A DNA stretch of 5,453 nt from Bruticola sp004554425. Lineage in GTDB: Bacteria > Vulcanimicrobiota > Xenobia > Xenobiales > Xenobiaceae. Below, piece by piece: positions 1 through 5,453 of the stretch. Made by a program: the position numbers and the translations under genes. Each line of letters opens with the position of its first letter. Position 1 is the stretch's first letter. Where the stretch lies: positions 1 to 5,453 of the forward strand of contig CATXCY010000071.1 of the NCBI GenBank assembly GCA_958366945.1, given 5' to 3'. Below the pieces are notes generated by a model. That model had not been told where the DNA came from and searched no databases. It worked only from the letters and a program-made list of their open reading frames with translations.

Positions 1-4
1 TCAT

Positions 5-30
5 CCCACGGTCTAAAGACCGTGGGTTTT
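5..30 (+). terminator. GC-rich hairpin with T-tract (terminator or IS200/IS605-type end)
   Basis: CCCACGGTC (5-13) pairs perfectly with GACCGTGGG (18-26) across a TAAA loop and is followed by TTTT (27-30). The shape is that of a Rho-independent terminator for a + strand gene ending left of the window. Similar short hairpins also mark the right end of IS200/IS605 elements, just after tnpB. No transposase is visible here, so that alternative is inference. Confidence 0.6.
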
Positions 31-686
31 CTGGCTGGGTATCTTATAAAAAACTCCGCCTTACGTTCGGTTGGGCTCGCCTGTATTGTATAAATCATAC
101 GTGCAGCAGGGAATCGTCAATTTTTTGTGACAGTATTAACTAAAAGTTGATACCTGAATATTGCTTAAAAGAGAATATTATGCTCAGTCAACATTTCTGC
201 GTTTTTCTTTGCGCAGCTGCCAATGGTAGCTTCAATAAGGCTGCTGATAAATTGCTAATTTCTCCCACTGCGGTAATGAAACATGTCAACAGTTTAGAGA
301 GTGAGTTGGAGTTGCGTTTATTTGAGCGTCAAGCTCGCGGGCTTACTCTTACAGAAGCTGGAAATGTCCTTTACAATCAAGGTTTGGCAATACAAAAAGC
401 AGCAGCTCAAGCTTTAAGCGAAGCTCAAGAAGTGGCCAATAAGTTGCAAAAGAGTATAACAGTAGGCACTTCGCTACTTAATCCTTGCAAAGTATTTATG
501 GATTTGTGGGCGCAAATTAATTAGCAATGTCCTCAACTGAAACTAAACGTAGTGCCTTTTGATGATAATCATAGCGATATACTTTCAGTTATTGACAGTA
601 TTGGCAAAAAAATAGATTTTTTAGTTGGAGTATATAACTCCAAACAATGGCTAGAACGCTGCCAAATGCTTACTTTAGGTAGTTAT

Positions 687-693
687 AAAAAAA
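687..693 (+). other. A7 run, site of +1 frameshift in the LysR pseudogene
   Basis: Reading before the run (LGSYKK) and after it (CIAMPFTHRLA) gives LysR-like sequence only if one A is removed. This makes a slip from six to seven A the simplest explanation. Without the correction the frame stops at TGA 762-764. Confidence 0.7.
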
Positions 694-826
694 TGTATAG
701 CTATGCCTTTTACGCACCGTTTGGCTCAACAAAAAGAGTTGTGCCTAAAAGATCTTCATGGTGAAACTTTGATGATGGTTAAGTCTGGCAATTCTCCCAT
801 AAATGACAAACTTCGGGCCGATTTGC

Positions 827-832
827 AAAAAA
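827..832 (+). other. A6 run, site of -1 frameshift in the LysR pseudogene
   Basis: The upstream frame reads KLRADLQK and then runs into TAA at 844-846. Adding one A gives DLQKNHPQITIENLPHYYDI, which fits the family. This lesion is opposite in sign to the one at 687-693, so the outer frame is restored downstream. Confidence 0.7.
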
Positions 833-1090
833 TCATCCGCAAATAACTATAGAGAATTTGCCTCACTATTACGATATTTCTGTATTTAATCGCTGCGCCC
901 AAACTGGTCATTTATTGCTCAATTTGGAATGTTGGGCAGATGTTCACCCTGCTTTAGTTACTTTGCCAGTTATTGACTGGTCTTATGCTATCCCTTATGG
1001 CATTTTATACGCTAAAGAGCCTTCGTCGGAAGTTAGCTTTCTAGTTAATTGTTTTTACAAACTTAGACTTTAAACACAAAAGGGATGAGT

Positions 1091-1253
1091 GTAAATGAAA
1101 TTTATAACCGCTAAAATGTTCGTTATACCCACCGGAGAGAACTTTTCGTGTCAGCGACGTTTTTGAGGAGGGATATAACGAACTAATCAACGAGGTTATA
1201 AATTTAGAACCAATATACATAGCGTAAAAATGTTTCTGCTGTGTAGTTTTTCA
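1091..1253 (+). repeat. Structured intergenic repeat, copy 1 (possible ncRNA or palindromic mobile unit)
   Basis: This ~160-bp sequence recurs at 5104-5266. It folds as nested stems. The outer stem is AAATTTATAACC (1098-1109) with GGTTATAAATTT (1194-1205), 12 bp, perfect. The central stem is GTTCGTTATACCCACC (1118-1133) with GGAGGGATATAACGAAC (1167-1183): 15 pairs, one bulged A (1173) and one A.A mismatch (1131/1169). A small apical hairpin is TCGT-GTCA-GCGA (1146-1157), and GAGAAC (1137-1142) can pair with GTTTTT (1159-1164). The shared 3' part runs from AGAACCA to GTAGTTTTTCA (1243-1253). There is no coding capacity. It lies 17 bp after the LysR pseudogene and starts 410 bp before the lipoprotein ATG. 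I do not recognise it as a known RNA family. It could be a structured leader or ncRNA, or a dispersed palindromic repeat; orientation is given as drawn. Confidence 0.75.
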
Positions 1254-1281
1254 GCGGCCAATATTCTTCGCCTTCAATTCG

Positions 1282-1376
1282 CCCCTGTATCCGCTTGTTG
1301 GTTAAAAACTATGCTTGTGCAATGATACTGCGCCAGCACAAGATGTTAAGCGTAACAATATTGCGCAATACAGGGG
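1282..1376 (+). repeat. Nested inverted repeat upstream of the lipoprotein gene
   Basis: CCCCTGTAT (1282-1290) pairs perfectly with ATACAGGGG (1368-1376). Inside it, CTTGTGC (1314-1320) pairs with GCACAAG (1336-1342) around a 15-nt loop. CGCTT and AAGCG between the two stems could add further pairing. There is no T-tract, so it is not an intrinsic terminator. It may be part of a structured 5' leader of the gene at 1501 or an unrelated palindrome. Confidence 0.55.
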
Positions 1377-1380
1377 GATA

Positions 1381-1442
1381 AAATTAGCCTTTTCGTGAAC
1401 TCCTCCGGATAGTTGCTGCTTGTGCTTGATGGGCGCTAATTT
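1381..1442 (+). repeat. 8-bp inverted repeat in the lipoprotein upstream region
   Basis: AAATTAGC (1381-1388) is matched by GCTAATTT (1435-1442) with a 46-nt interior. It starts four bases after the preceding inverted repeat, so the whole segment before the lipoprotein gene is palindrome-rich. An 8-bp match over this distance could be chance in AT-rich DNA. Confidence 0.35.
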
Positions 1443-1484
1443 GTGGTTATTAAGGCAATGTAATTAGCTACTACTGTGACAAAT

Positions 1485-1491
1485 AAGGAAA
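1485..1491 (+). promoter_or_regulatory. Ribosome-binding site of the intact lipoprotein gene
   Basis: AAGGAAA lies 9 bases before the ATG at 1501 and supports that start. The nearer ATG at 1494 is in another frame. The signal peptide begins directly at 1501. Confidence 0.65.
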
Positions 1492-1500
1492 CAATGTGTT

Positions 1501-3234
1501 ATGAACAATAAAAATACTTTCCGTTTTGCAACTTTTGCGGCTGCTCTCGGCTTAGGCGTTAGCCTCTTGGCTGGCGGCTGTGGCGATGGCGGTTCCACTA
1601 CACCTAACCCTTTAAATGGTGGCGACACTCCCACACCTCCTACACCTGAACCTCCTATTAGCGATACTTACAAAGTCACTTTCCAATATAATTCTTTAGC
1701 CAAAAATTTGGGCCGCATTGACGTTGCTTCCGATATTGTCAATGTAAAATACGCTTTTTACGGTAAAGCTGACAATAAAGAATTTGTTACTGCGCCTACC
1801 AAAGCTCATGAATTTAAGCATGAAGCTTCCGCTCAAGAGCAAGATATTACTATTGACGCTACCGAAGTAGAGGAGTTGGGCGCTGATATTTATGGCGTCA
1901 CCGTCGCTTATTATGCTGAAGGTGATAAGTTGGTAGCCGTCGGTTACGATACTATCGATTGGCAAGGCCAAAAGGCTGTCATTATTACCAATCCCGATTC
2001 ATATAGTATAGGTCAAGATAATGACGCTCTTTCTTTAACTTCTTACGATTTAGCTAGTAGTAAAAATAAAACAGTTTTCAAACCTGGTGAAAACGTAGGT
2101 TTGAGCTTTGAACTTTTGCCTAAGGGCGACACTACTAAACCTTACGACTTAACTCCCTTCGCTACTTTCAGTAAGCTTAACGATATAACGGATGATAAAG
2201 TTGCCGTTCTTACTGCTACTCAAGATGGAACTAATGGGCAGTTTATTGCTGCAGCTAATGGCACAATAGCTCCTCAGGCTACTATCCAGGCTGCTATAGG
2301 AGACTTAACTTATGTGGTTGAAGCTCCTATCTACGTTACCGAGCAAACGGTTGAGAAGATTGAACTTCGCCCGGTTAGCGACGCAATTACTGCTCCTCCT
2401 TCTTCTGAAGTGACTGCTTTCTACATGCTTTCTATTGCTAAAAAAGATGCTGAAGGTAATGATATTCCTAATGCAGCTTTAGGCCAAAAAGTTGTCAAAA
2501 TAGGCACAAGAACGGACGAACATGGATTTGAAAGTGGAGCCACCGTAGGCGTTGATGAAGTGCCTATGCAAGTAATCCCTACTTACACTAACGAGCCAAA
2601 TAAAGGCCCTCAGCCTCAAGACGTTAATATTATTGACCAAGTTGAATGGAACATTACTTTAAGCGGAAGTGAAGGCGAGTCTTTACTTAAAGCTCAAGAC
2701 GGCAGCTTGGTAGCTACTGGTACTACTCCTGAAAGTTATGCTGACCAGTACGAAGTGATTGCTAAATACGGCGATAAATTGGAAAGTAAGAATCTAGTCT
2801 ATGTCCTTCCTGCCAGGTCGGAGCTTTGTTTTGCTCAGTTTTTGGGAGAAGATGTCTCAGAGCCATTAGCGTATTATCCTGATAATACTATTACCGATAA
2901 GGGAGATGGAAGAACTATAAATGAAGGTCTGAAGGTTGTTGGTCGTTTTCAGGTTAAAGTTCCTGAAGGCGAAGATATTACCGAAAGTGTACCTTTCTAT
3001 ATCGATAGTTTAATAAGCGAGTATCCTGAAGCTTTAGTTAAAAATGAGCCGTTTACTGAGGCATATGGCAATGTGTTTAAACGTGATAGTAATGATGGTA
3101 GCAATAGCTATTTCTTAGAGTTCACTAGTGACAGTTCGGACCATGAGCTCACAGTTGGCGATTTCGCTGTGCCGTTGCCAAAATTCGTGCCTCTTAAAAT
3201 CGAAGTTGCCGGTTGGACTCCTCCCAAGCTGTAA
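1501..3234 (+). CDS. Secreted lipoprotein with Pro/Thr stalk and probable Ig-like domains
   Basis: The product has 577 residues and no enzyme motifs that I recognise. Residues 1-26 are a lipoprotein signal peptide: a basic start (MNNKNTFR), a hydrophobic core, and LLAGGC, with the lipid-modified Cys at 27. Gly and Asp follow the Cys, so if the host has an outer membrane there is no Asp+2 inner-membrane retention signal. Residues about 33-52 form a Pro/Thr-rich stalk (TPNPLNGGDTPTPPTPEPP). Then follow an N-terminal beta-rich region (about 55-205), a segment resembling a bacterial Ig-like fold (about 215-290, ending APIYVTEQTVEKIEL), a second one (about 354-437, with VEWNITL, LKAQDGSLVATG and YEVIAKYGD), and a C-terminal region ending in LPKFVPLKIEVAGWTPPKL. 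The Ig-like reading rests on pattern only. A surface-exposed binding or structural role is inference. The paralogue downstream shares the whole architecture. Residues 33-117 are encoded by a tract almost identical to that paralogue. Confidence 0.9.
   Translation: MNNKNTFRFATFAAALGLGVSLLAGGCGDGGSTTPNPLNGGDTPTPPTPEPPISDTYKVTFQYNSLAKNLGRIDVASDIVNVKYAFYGKADNKEFVTAPTKAHEFKHEASAQEQDITIDATEVEELGADIYGVTVAYYAEGDKLVAVGYDTIDWQGQKAVIITNPDSYSIGQDNDALSLTSYDLASSKNKTVFKPGENVGLSFELLPKGDTTKPYDLTPFATFSKLNDITDDKVAVLTATQDGTNGQFIAAANGTIAPQATIQAAIGDLTYVVEAPIYVTEQTVEKIELRPVSDAITAPPSSEVTAFYMLSIAKKDAEGNDIPNAALGQKVVKIGTRTDEHGFESGATVGVDEVPMQVIPTYTNEPNKGPQPQDVNIIDQVEWNITLSGSEGESLLKAQDGSLVATGTTPESYADQYEVIAKYGDKLESKNLVYVLPARSELCFAQFLGEDVSEPLAYYPDNTITDKGDGRTINEGLKVVGRFQVKVPEGEDITESVPFYIDSLISEYPEALVKNEPFTEAYGNVFKRDSNDGSNSYFLEFTSDSSDHELTVGDFAVPLPKFVPLKIEVAGWTPPKL
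1597..1850 (+). repeat. Near-identical tract shared with the second lipoprotein gene (copy A)
   Basis: These 254 bases match 3518-3771 with only two mismatches (1800 C/T and 1809 T/C). The match starts just after the lipobox Cys codon region and covers the stalk and the first part of the N-terminal domain. On both sides the two genes differ frequently, including at synonymous sites; for example, there are five differences in the next 34 bases. This sharp change in identity is the pattern expected of recent gene conversion. Confidence 0.9.
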
Positions 3235-3300
3235 TATCCGTAAGTTTAGCTTAGTTGTGTGCCAATAAATATTCGTTTTTTTGTGCATAAAAAAGTGTAG

Positions 3301-3358
3301 TTTAGCCTTATAGCCAAGCGTAGGTCTTTGTTGGTCTGAAGCTGGCTATAAGGTTGAA
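3301..3358 (+). repeat. Long hairpin between the two lipoprotein genes
   Basis: CCTTATAGCCA (3306-3316) pairs perfectly with TGGCTATAAGG (3343-3353). With G.U wobbles the stem extends to 3301-3305/3354-3358, around a 26-nt loop. GGTTGAATC follows rather than a T-tract, so an intrinsic terminator is unlikely. The core TTATAGCC...GGCTATAA is the same as in the outer stem of the structured repeat at 5111-5220, which suggests relatedness. It could act in mRNA processing or stability between the genes, or be a palindromic repeat. Confidence 0.6.
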
Positions 3359-3368
3359 TCAACAATCT

Positions 3369-3386
3369 CACCACCTAAAGGTAGTG
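3369..3386 (+). promoter_or_regulatory. Small hairpin just upstream of the second lipoprotein start
   Basis: CACCACC (3369-3375) pairs with GGTAGTG (3380-3386) around TAAA with one C.A mismatch. It ends 19 bases before the ribosome-binding site at 3406. It does not cover that site, so a regulatory role is only possible. Confidence 0.3.
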
Positions 3387-3405
3387 ATAGGAGCCTACTA
3401 CAATT

Positions 3406-3412
3406 GGAAGGA
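3406..3412 (+). promoter_or_regulatory. Ribosome-binding site deciding the ATG at 3422
   Basis: GGAAGGA lies 9 bases before the ATG at 3422, where a proper signal peptide begins (MKYKNKF). An in-frame TTG at 3404 overlaps this site and would add six residues before the basic N-terminus, so it is rejected as the start. Confidence 0.7.
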
Positions 3413-3421
3413 TTTATATTT

Positions 3422-5063
3422 ATGAAATACAAAAACAAATTCAATTTTGCCACCTTAGTAACAACTGTTAGCTTAGGCGTAGGTTTACTTATTAGCGGCT
3501 GTGGTGACAGCGGTTCTACTACACCTAACCCTTTAAATGGTGGCGACACTCCCACACCTCCTACACCTGAACCTCCTATTAGCGATACTTACAAAGTCAC
3601 TTTCCAATATAATTCTTTAGCCAAAAATTTGGGCCGCATTGACGTTGCTTCCGATATTGTCAATGTAAAATACGCTTTTTACGGTAAAGCTGACAATAAA
3701 GAATTTGTTACTGCGCCTACTAAAGCTCACGAATTTAAGCATGAAGCTTCCGCTCAAGAGCAAGATATTACCGTTGATGCAACCGAAGTAGAGGAGCTGG
3801 GCGCATAATGTTTATGCTGTCACCGCTGCTTATTACGATGAAAGCGATAATCTGGTAGCCGTCGGTTACGATACTCTCGATTGGCAAGGTGGTAAAACAG
3901 CTAATGTAGGCAGTCCTGACTTATACACTATTGGCAATGACGATCTTTCCCTAACTTCTTACGATCCCGCCACTGGTAAAAATAAAACGGTTTTCAAACC
4001 TGGCGAAAATGTAGGCTTAAGTTTTGAACTTATTCCCGATGGTGAAACTACAAAAACTTATGACTTAACTCCCTTTGCTATTTTTAGCAAACTTAACGAT
4101 ATAACTGATGACAAAGTTGCCGTCCTGGTGGCTACTCAAGATAACTCTAATGGACAGTTTACTGCTGCAGCTAATGGCACTGTAGCTCCTTGTGCCACTA
4201 TCGATTCAGCAATAAATTATACTTTTACTGAGCCGATCTACGTTACGGAGCAAACTATAAGCGGCATTAAGCTTAGCCCTGTCAACAGCGATCTTGACCT
4301 TGATGAAGATAAATATTTTGTCATGCTTTCTATTGCCAAAAAAGATGCTGAGGGACAAGACATCCCCAATGCCGCTTTAGGTAAGGAGACTATTATTGCT
4401 GAAGGCATGAATACAAATTGTGGCGTCGACAAAGTTCCTGTACAAGTTACTGCTATTTATACAGACGATAAAAAGGGCCCTCAGCCTGAAGACATTGATA
4501 TTACCGACGAAGTTAAATTCACAACTGAATTCGATGAAGGCTTTACTCCTGCTGGTGGACATGAGTCTTATCTCAAAGTTGAAGATGGGATTGTGATTGC
4601 TACAAATGCTGTCGCCGAATACCCTGATCAGTATAAAGTAACAGCTTCATATGGTGATTTTACTGATAGTAACATAGTTGGTGTTTACTATACTAAATCT
4701 GAACTTTGCTTTGCTAAAGAAGATAATGGAAATCTCAGCTATGTTCCTGAGTCAAATCAACATCAAGGTTTGTATTGGAATATGCGTGTGGTCGGCCGTT
4801 TTAATATGTTTGTTAATAATGTCGCAAAGTACAGGAGTGCACCTTTCTTTATTGATGAAAGCTTAGTAGGAGCAAATGAATATCCTGAAGCTGTAGCTAG
4901 TTCTCTGTGTGGCTCGGATAAATTCAAACGCGCCGTCGACGGTAGCAACAAATATGAGTTAGATCTGTTGTATGCAAAAAAATCGCCCCACGAACTTAAA
5001 GTTGGTGCTTTTAAGGCAGACTTGCCTAAGTTTGTTCCTTTGCAAGTAACCACGATTCCATAA
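3422..5063 (+). pseudogene. Second lipoprotein gene, paralogue of 1501-3234, broken by one +1 frameshift
   Basis: The frame opens with a signal peptide whose lipobox LLISGC is better than that of the upstream paralogue. Its lipid-modified Cys is also residue 27, followed by the same Pro/Thr stalk. After residue 128 the frame stops at TAA 3806-3808. Removing one base there (the T at 3806) gives GAN-VYAVTAAYYDE, aligned with GAD-IYGVTVAYYAE of the paralogue. The frame then stays open through 418 codons to TAA 5061-5063. The repaired protein would have 546 residues. C-terminal landmarks shared with the paralogue are SELCFA, VVGRF, PFFID, EYPEA, FKR, HELKVG and LPKFVPL. Only one lesion is seen, so the break is recent, a sequencing error, or bypassed in some way. 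As read, the cell would make a 128-residue lipoprotein of stalk plus part of the first domain. The downstream part has no convincing ribosome-binding site of its own. An independent restart at GTG 4128 lies inside a conserved domain and is unlikely. Confidence 0.85.
3518..3771 (+). repeat. Near-identical tract shared with the first lipoprotein gene (copy B)
   Basis: This is the counterpart of 1597-1850 with two mismatches in 254 bases. It ends 35 bases before the frameshift stop at 3806. The signal-peptide region before it and the coding sequence after it are clearly diverged from the first gene. A shorter second patch of high identity (around 3853-3889, beginning TGGTAGCCGTCGG) follows after the frameshift and could be a further small converted tract. 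Confidence 0.9.
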
Positions 5064-5103
5064 GACATAGTTTGTGTGAGGTGCAGCATAAAACTGTGTT
5101 TGC

Positions 5104-5266
5104 GTAAATGAAATTTATAGCCGCCTCAAAACGTTCGTTATACCCACCGGAGAAAACTTTATCGCGTTAGCGATCTTTCGAGGAGGGATATAACGAACTA
5201 AACAACGTGGCTATAAATTTAGAACCAGTATGCATGGCGTAACATGTTTGGTGGCGTAGTTTTTCA
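5104..5266 (+). repeat. Structured intergenic repeat, copy 2
   Basis: This is the second copy of the element at 1091-1253. The outer stem is AAATTTATAGCC (5111-5122) with GGCTATAAATTT (5209-5220). The pair A1107-T1196 of copy 1 is here G5120-C5211, a compensatory change. The central stem, 5133-5148 with 5182-5198, is identical in sequence to copy 1, including the bulged A and the A.A mismatch. The apical hairpin is ATCGC-GTTA-GCGAT (5161-5174), where the T.G pair of copy 1 is a C-G pair. Differences cluster in linkers and loops. It begins 41 bp after the stop of the second lipoprotein gene and could act as its 3' structure or as a leader for a gene beyond the window. Confidence 0.75.
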
Positions 5267-5268
5267 TT

Positions 5269-5293
5269 GCAGAAACGCTAATTAGTGTTCTGC
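5269..5293 (+). repeat. Bulged 10-bp hairpin after the structured repeat
   Basis: GCAGAA-A-CGCT (5269-5279) pairs with AGTGTTCTGC (5284-5293) around AATT, with one bulged A and one G.T pair. CCGCCCG follows rather than a T-tract, so it does not look like an intrinsic terminator. Confidence 0.5.
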
Positions 5294-5323
5294 CCGCCCG
5301 TTAGCTATTTTGTGTTAGCTTTA

Positions 5324-5399
5324 TTTTTTGCCATATCTACGCTCCGGCTGACTGGCCATTTCATGGCCAGAGGCCTGCGCTACCGATATGGCGAAAAAA
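5324..5399. repeat. Long interrupted palindrome with terminal T6/A6 arms
   Basis: TTTTTTGCCATATC (5324-5337) faces GATATGGC-G-AAAAAA (5385-5399), 14 pairs with one bulged G. At the centre, CTGGCCAT (5352-5359) pairs with ATGGCCAG (5363-5370) around TTC, and partial pairing lies between. T-run first and A-run last is the opposite of an intrinsic terminator on either strand. GCGAAA (5391-5396) can instead pair with TTTCGC (5400-5405), which competes with the outer arm. No gene was found in 5267-5453. Confidence 0.6.
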
Positions 5400-5453
5400 T
5401 TTCGCTATAAGTTTAGGCTGCGGGCTCATGCTCATGTTGGCTAGCTCCAGCTA

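Larger units (their letters stand above)
180..1073 (+). pseudogene. LysR-family transcriptional regulator, inactivated (amber codon plus two frameshifts)
   Basis: The remains span 298 codons including the stop, the usual LysR length. The ATG at 180 is preceded by a weak AAGAGA (169-174); an in-frame TTG at 147 is less likely because the family N-terminus matches from 180. Residues 1-61 are a winged HTH with the typical pattern: FNKAADKL, SPTAVMKHVNSLE, LFER, RGLTLTEAG. Residues beyond about 90 match the effector-binding domain. Three lesions are visible. TAG at 522-524 replaces a sense codon (codon 115), and the same frame then continues. An A7 run (687-693) carries one base too many, moving the frame by +1 (the frame then reads KKCIAMPFTHRLA). 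An A6 run (827-832) lacks one base, restoring the first frame, which ends NCFYKLRL. The middle stretch (about 694-833) matches LysR only in the +1 frame. Translation would give at most a 114-residue DNA-binding fragment. Target genes are unknown, and no divergent partner gene is visible in the window. Confidence 0.88.

Noticed and set aside
147..182. TTG start at 147 for the LysR gene
   Set aside because: It adds 11 residues with no family match. The ATG at 180 begins the standard LysR N-terminus.
1091..1253. ERIC/REP element or CRISPR repeat
   Set aside because: The sequence does not resemble ERIC or REP consensus as I know them, and there are only two distant copies without spacer periodicity.
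1696..1971. Reverse-strand open frame of 91 codons within the first lipoprotein gene
   Set aside because: It lies antisense to a well-supported gene, has no ribosome-binding site, and its composition is the complement of the coding strand.
3276..3294. T7...A6 palindrome as a terminator of the first lipoprotein gene
   Set aside because: It has no GC-rich stem and the T-run precedes the A-run, so it does not fit an intrinsic terminator.
3346..3555. Reverse-strand open frame over the second lipoprotein start
   Set aside because: It covers the signal peptide and ribosome-binding site of a forward gene, and its Pro/Ser content mirrors the stalk.
3801..3812. Programmed +1 frameshift at GCA TAA T, like the RF2 gene
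   Set aside because: Re-pairing of an Ala tRNA from GCA to CAT would be poor. The upstream GAGGAG is also present in the unshifted paralogue as normal coding sequence. No supporting structure was seen.
3808..3857. Translational restart at the ATG of TAATG (3808-3810)
   Set aside because: This ATG is in a third frame and reaches a stop after about 16 codons, so it cannot produce the downstream part.
4763..5089. Reverse-strand open frame of 108 codons over the end of the second lipoprotein gene
   Set aside because: It is antisense to sequence conserved with the paralogue in the forward frame, with no family match.
5330..5392. tRNA-like acceptor stem (GCCATAT/ATATGGC)
   Set aside because: There is no T-arm GTTCRA motif, no D-arm and no anticodon loop. 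The centre is a plain 8-bp hairpin.

Overview
This is an AT-rich bacterial window with one intact large gene, two broken genes, and an unusual density of palindromic, probably RNA-structured intergenic DNA. All three genes read on the + strand. The host cannot be named with confidence. The LysR remnant resembles, from memory, the many LysR paralogues of gut Bacillota (Lachnospiraceae or Negativicutes type), and the lipoproteins fit any Gram-positive or diderm anaerobe. Treat the host assignment as a low-confidence inference.

Layout. (1) 1-31: a strong GC-rich hairpin with a short T-tract. It is either a terminator for a gene left of the window or the right-end hairpin of an IS200/IS605-type element. 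(2) 180-1073: a LysR-type regulator of normal family length, destroyed by an in-frame amber codon and two opposite single-base indels in A-runs. (3) 1074-1500: a gene-free stretch holding the first copy of a ~160-bp structured repeat (1091-1253) and two further inverted repeats. (4) 1501-3234: an intact 577-residue secreted lipoprotein with a Pro/Thr-rich stalk and probable Ig-like beta domains. (5) 3235-3421: a short intergenic region with an 11-bp perfect hairpin and a small hairpin just before the next ribosome-binding site. (6) 3422-5063: a paralogue of the lipoprotein gene, disrupted by a single +1 frameshift that creates a stop at 3806-3808; the frame is otherwise open to the end. (7) 5064-5453: a second copy of the structured repeat (5104-5266), a bulged hairpin, and a long cruciform-like palindrome.

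How the parts relate. The two lipoprotein genes are a tandem duplication. They share a 254-bp tract (1597-1850 and 3518-3771) with only two mismatches, while the sequence on both sides is clearly diverged. This mosaic pattern points to recent gene conversion. The structured repeat sits upstream of the first lipoprotein gene and downstream of the second. Its long central stem is identical in the two copies, while its outer stem shows a compensatory A-U to G-C change and its apical hairpin a pairing-preserving U.G to C-G change. This argues for selection on folded RNA or a palindromic DNA element. The most interesting undescribed item here is that repeat, together with the lipoprotein pair it brackets; no known RNA family or protein family was recognised for either.
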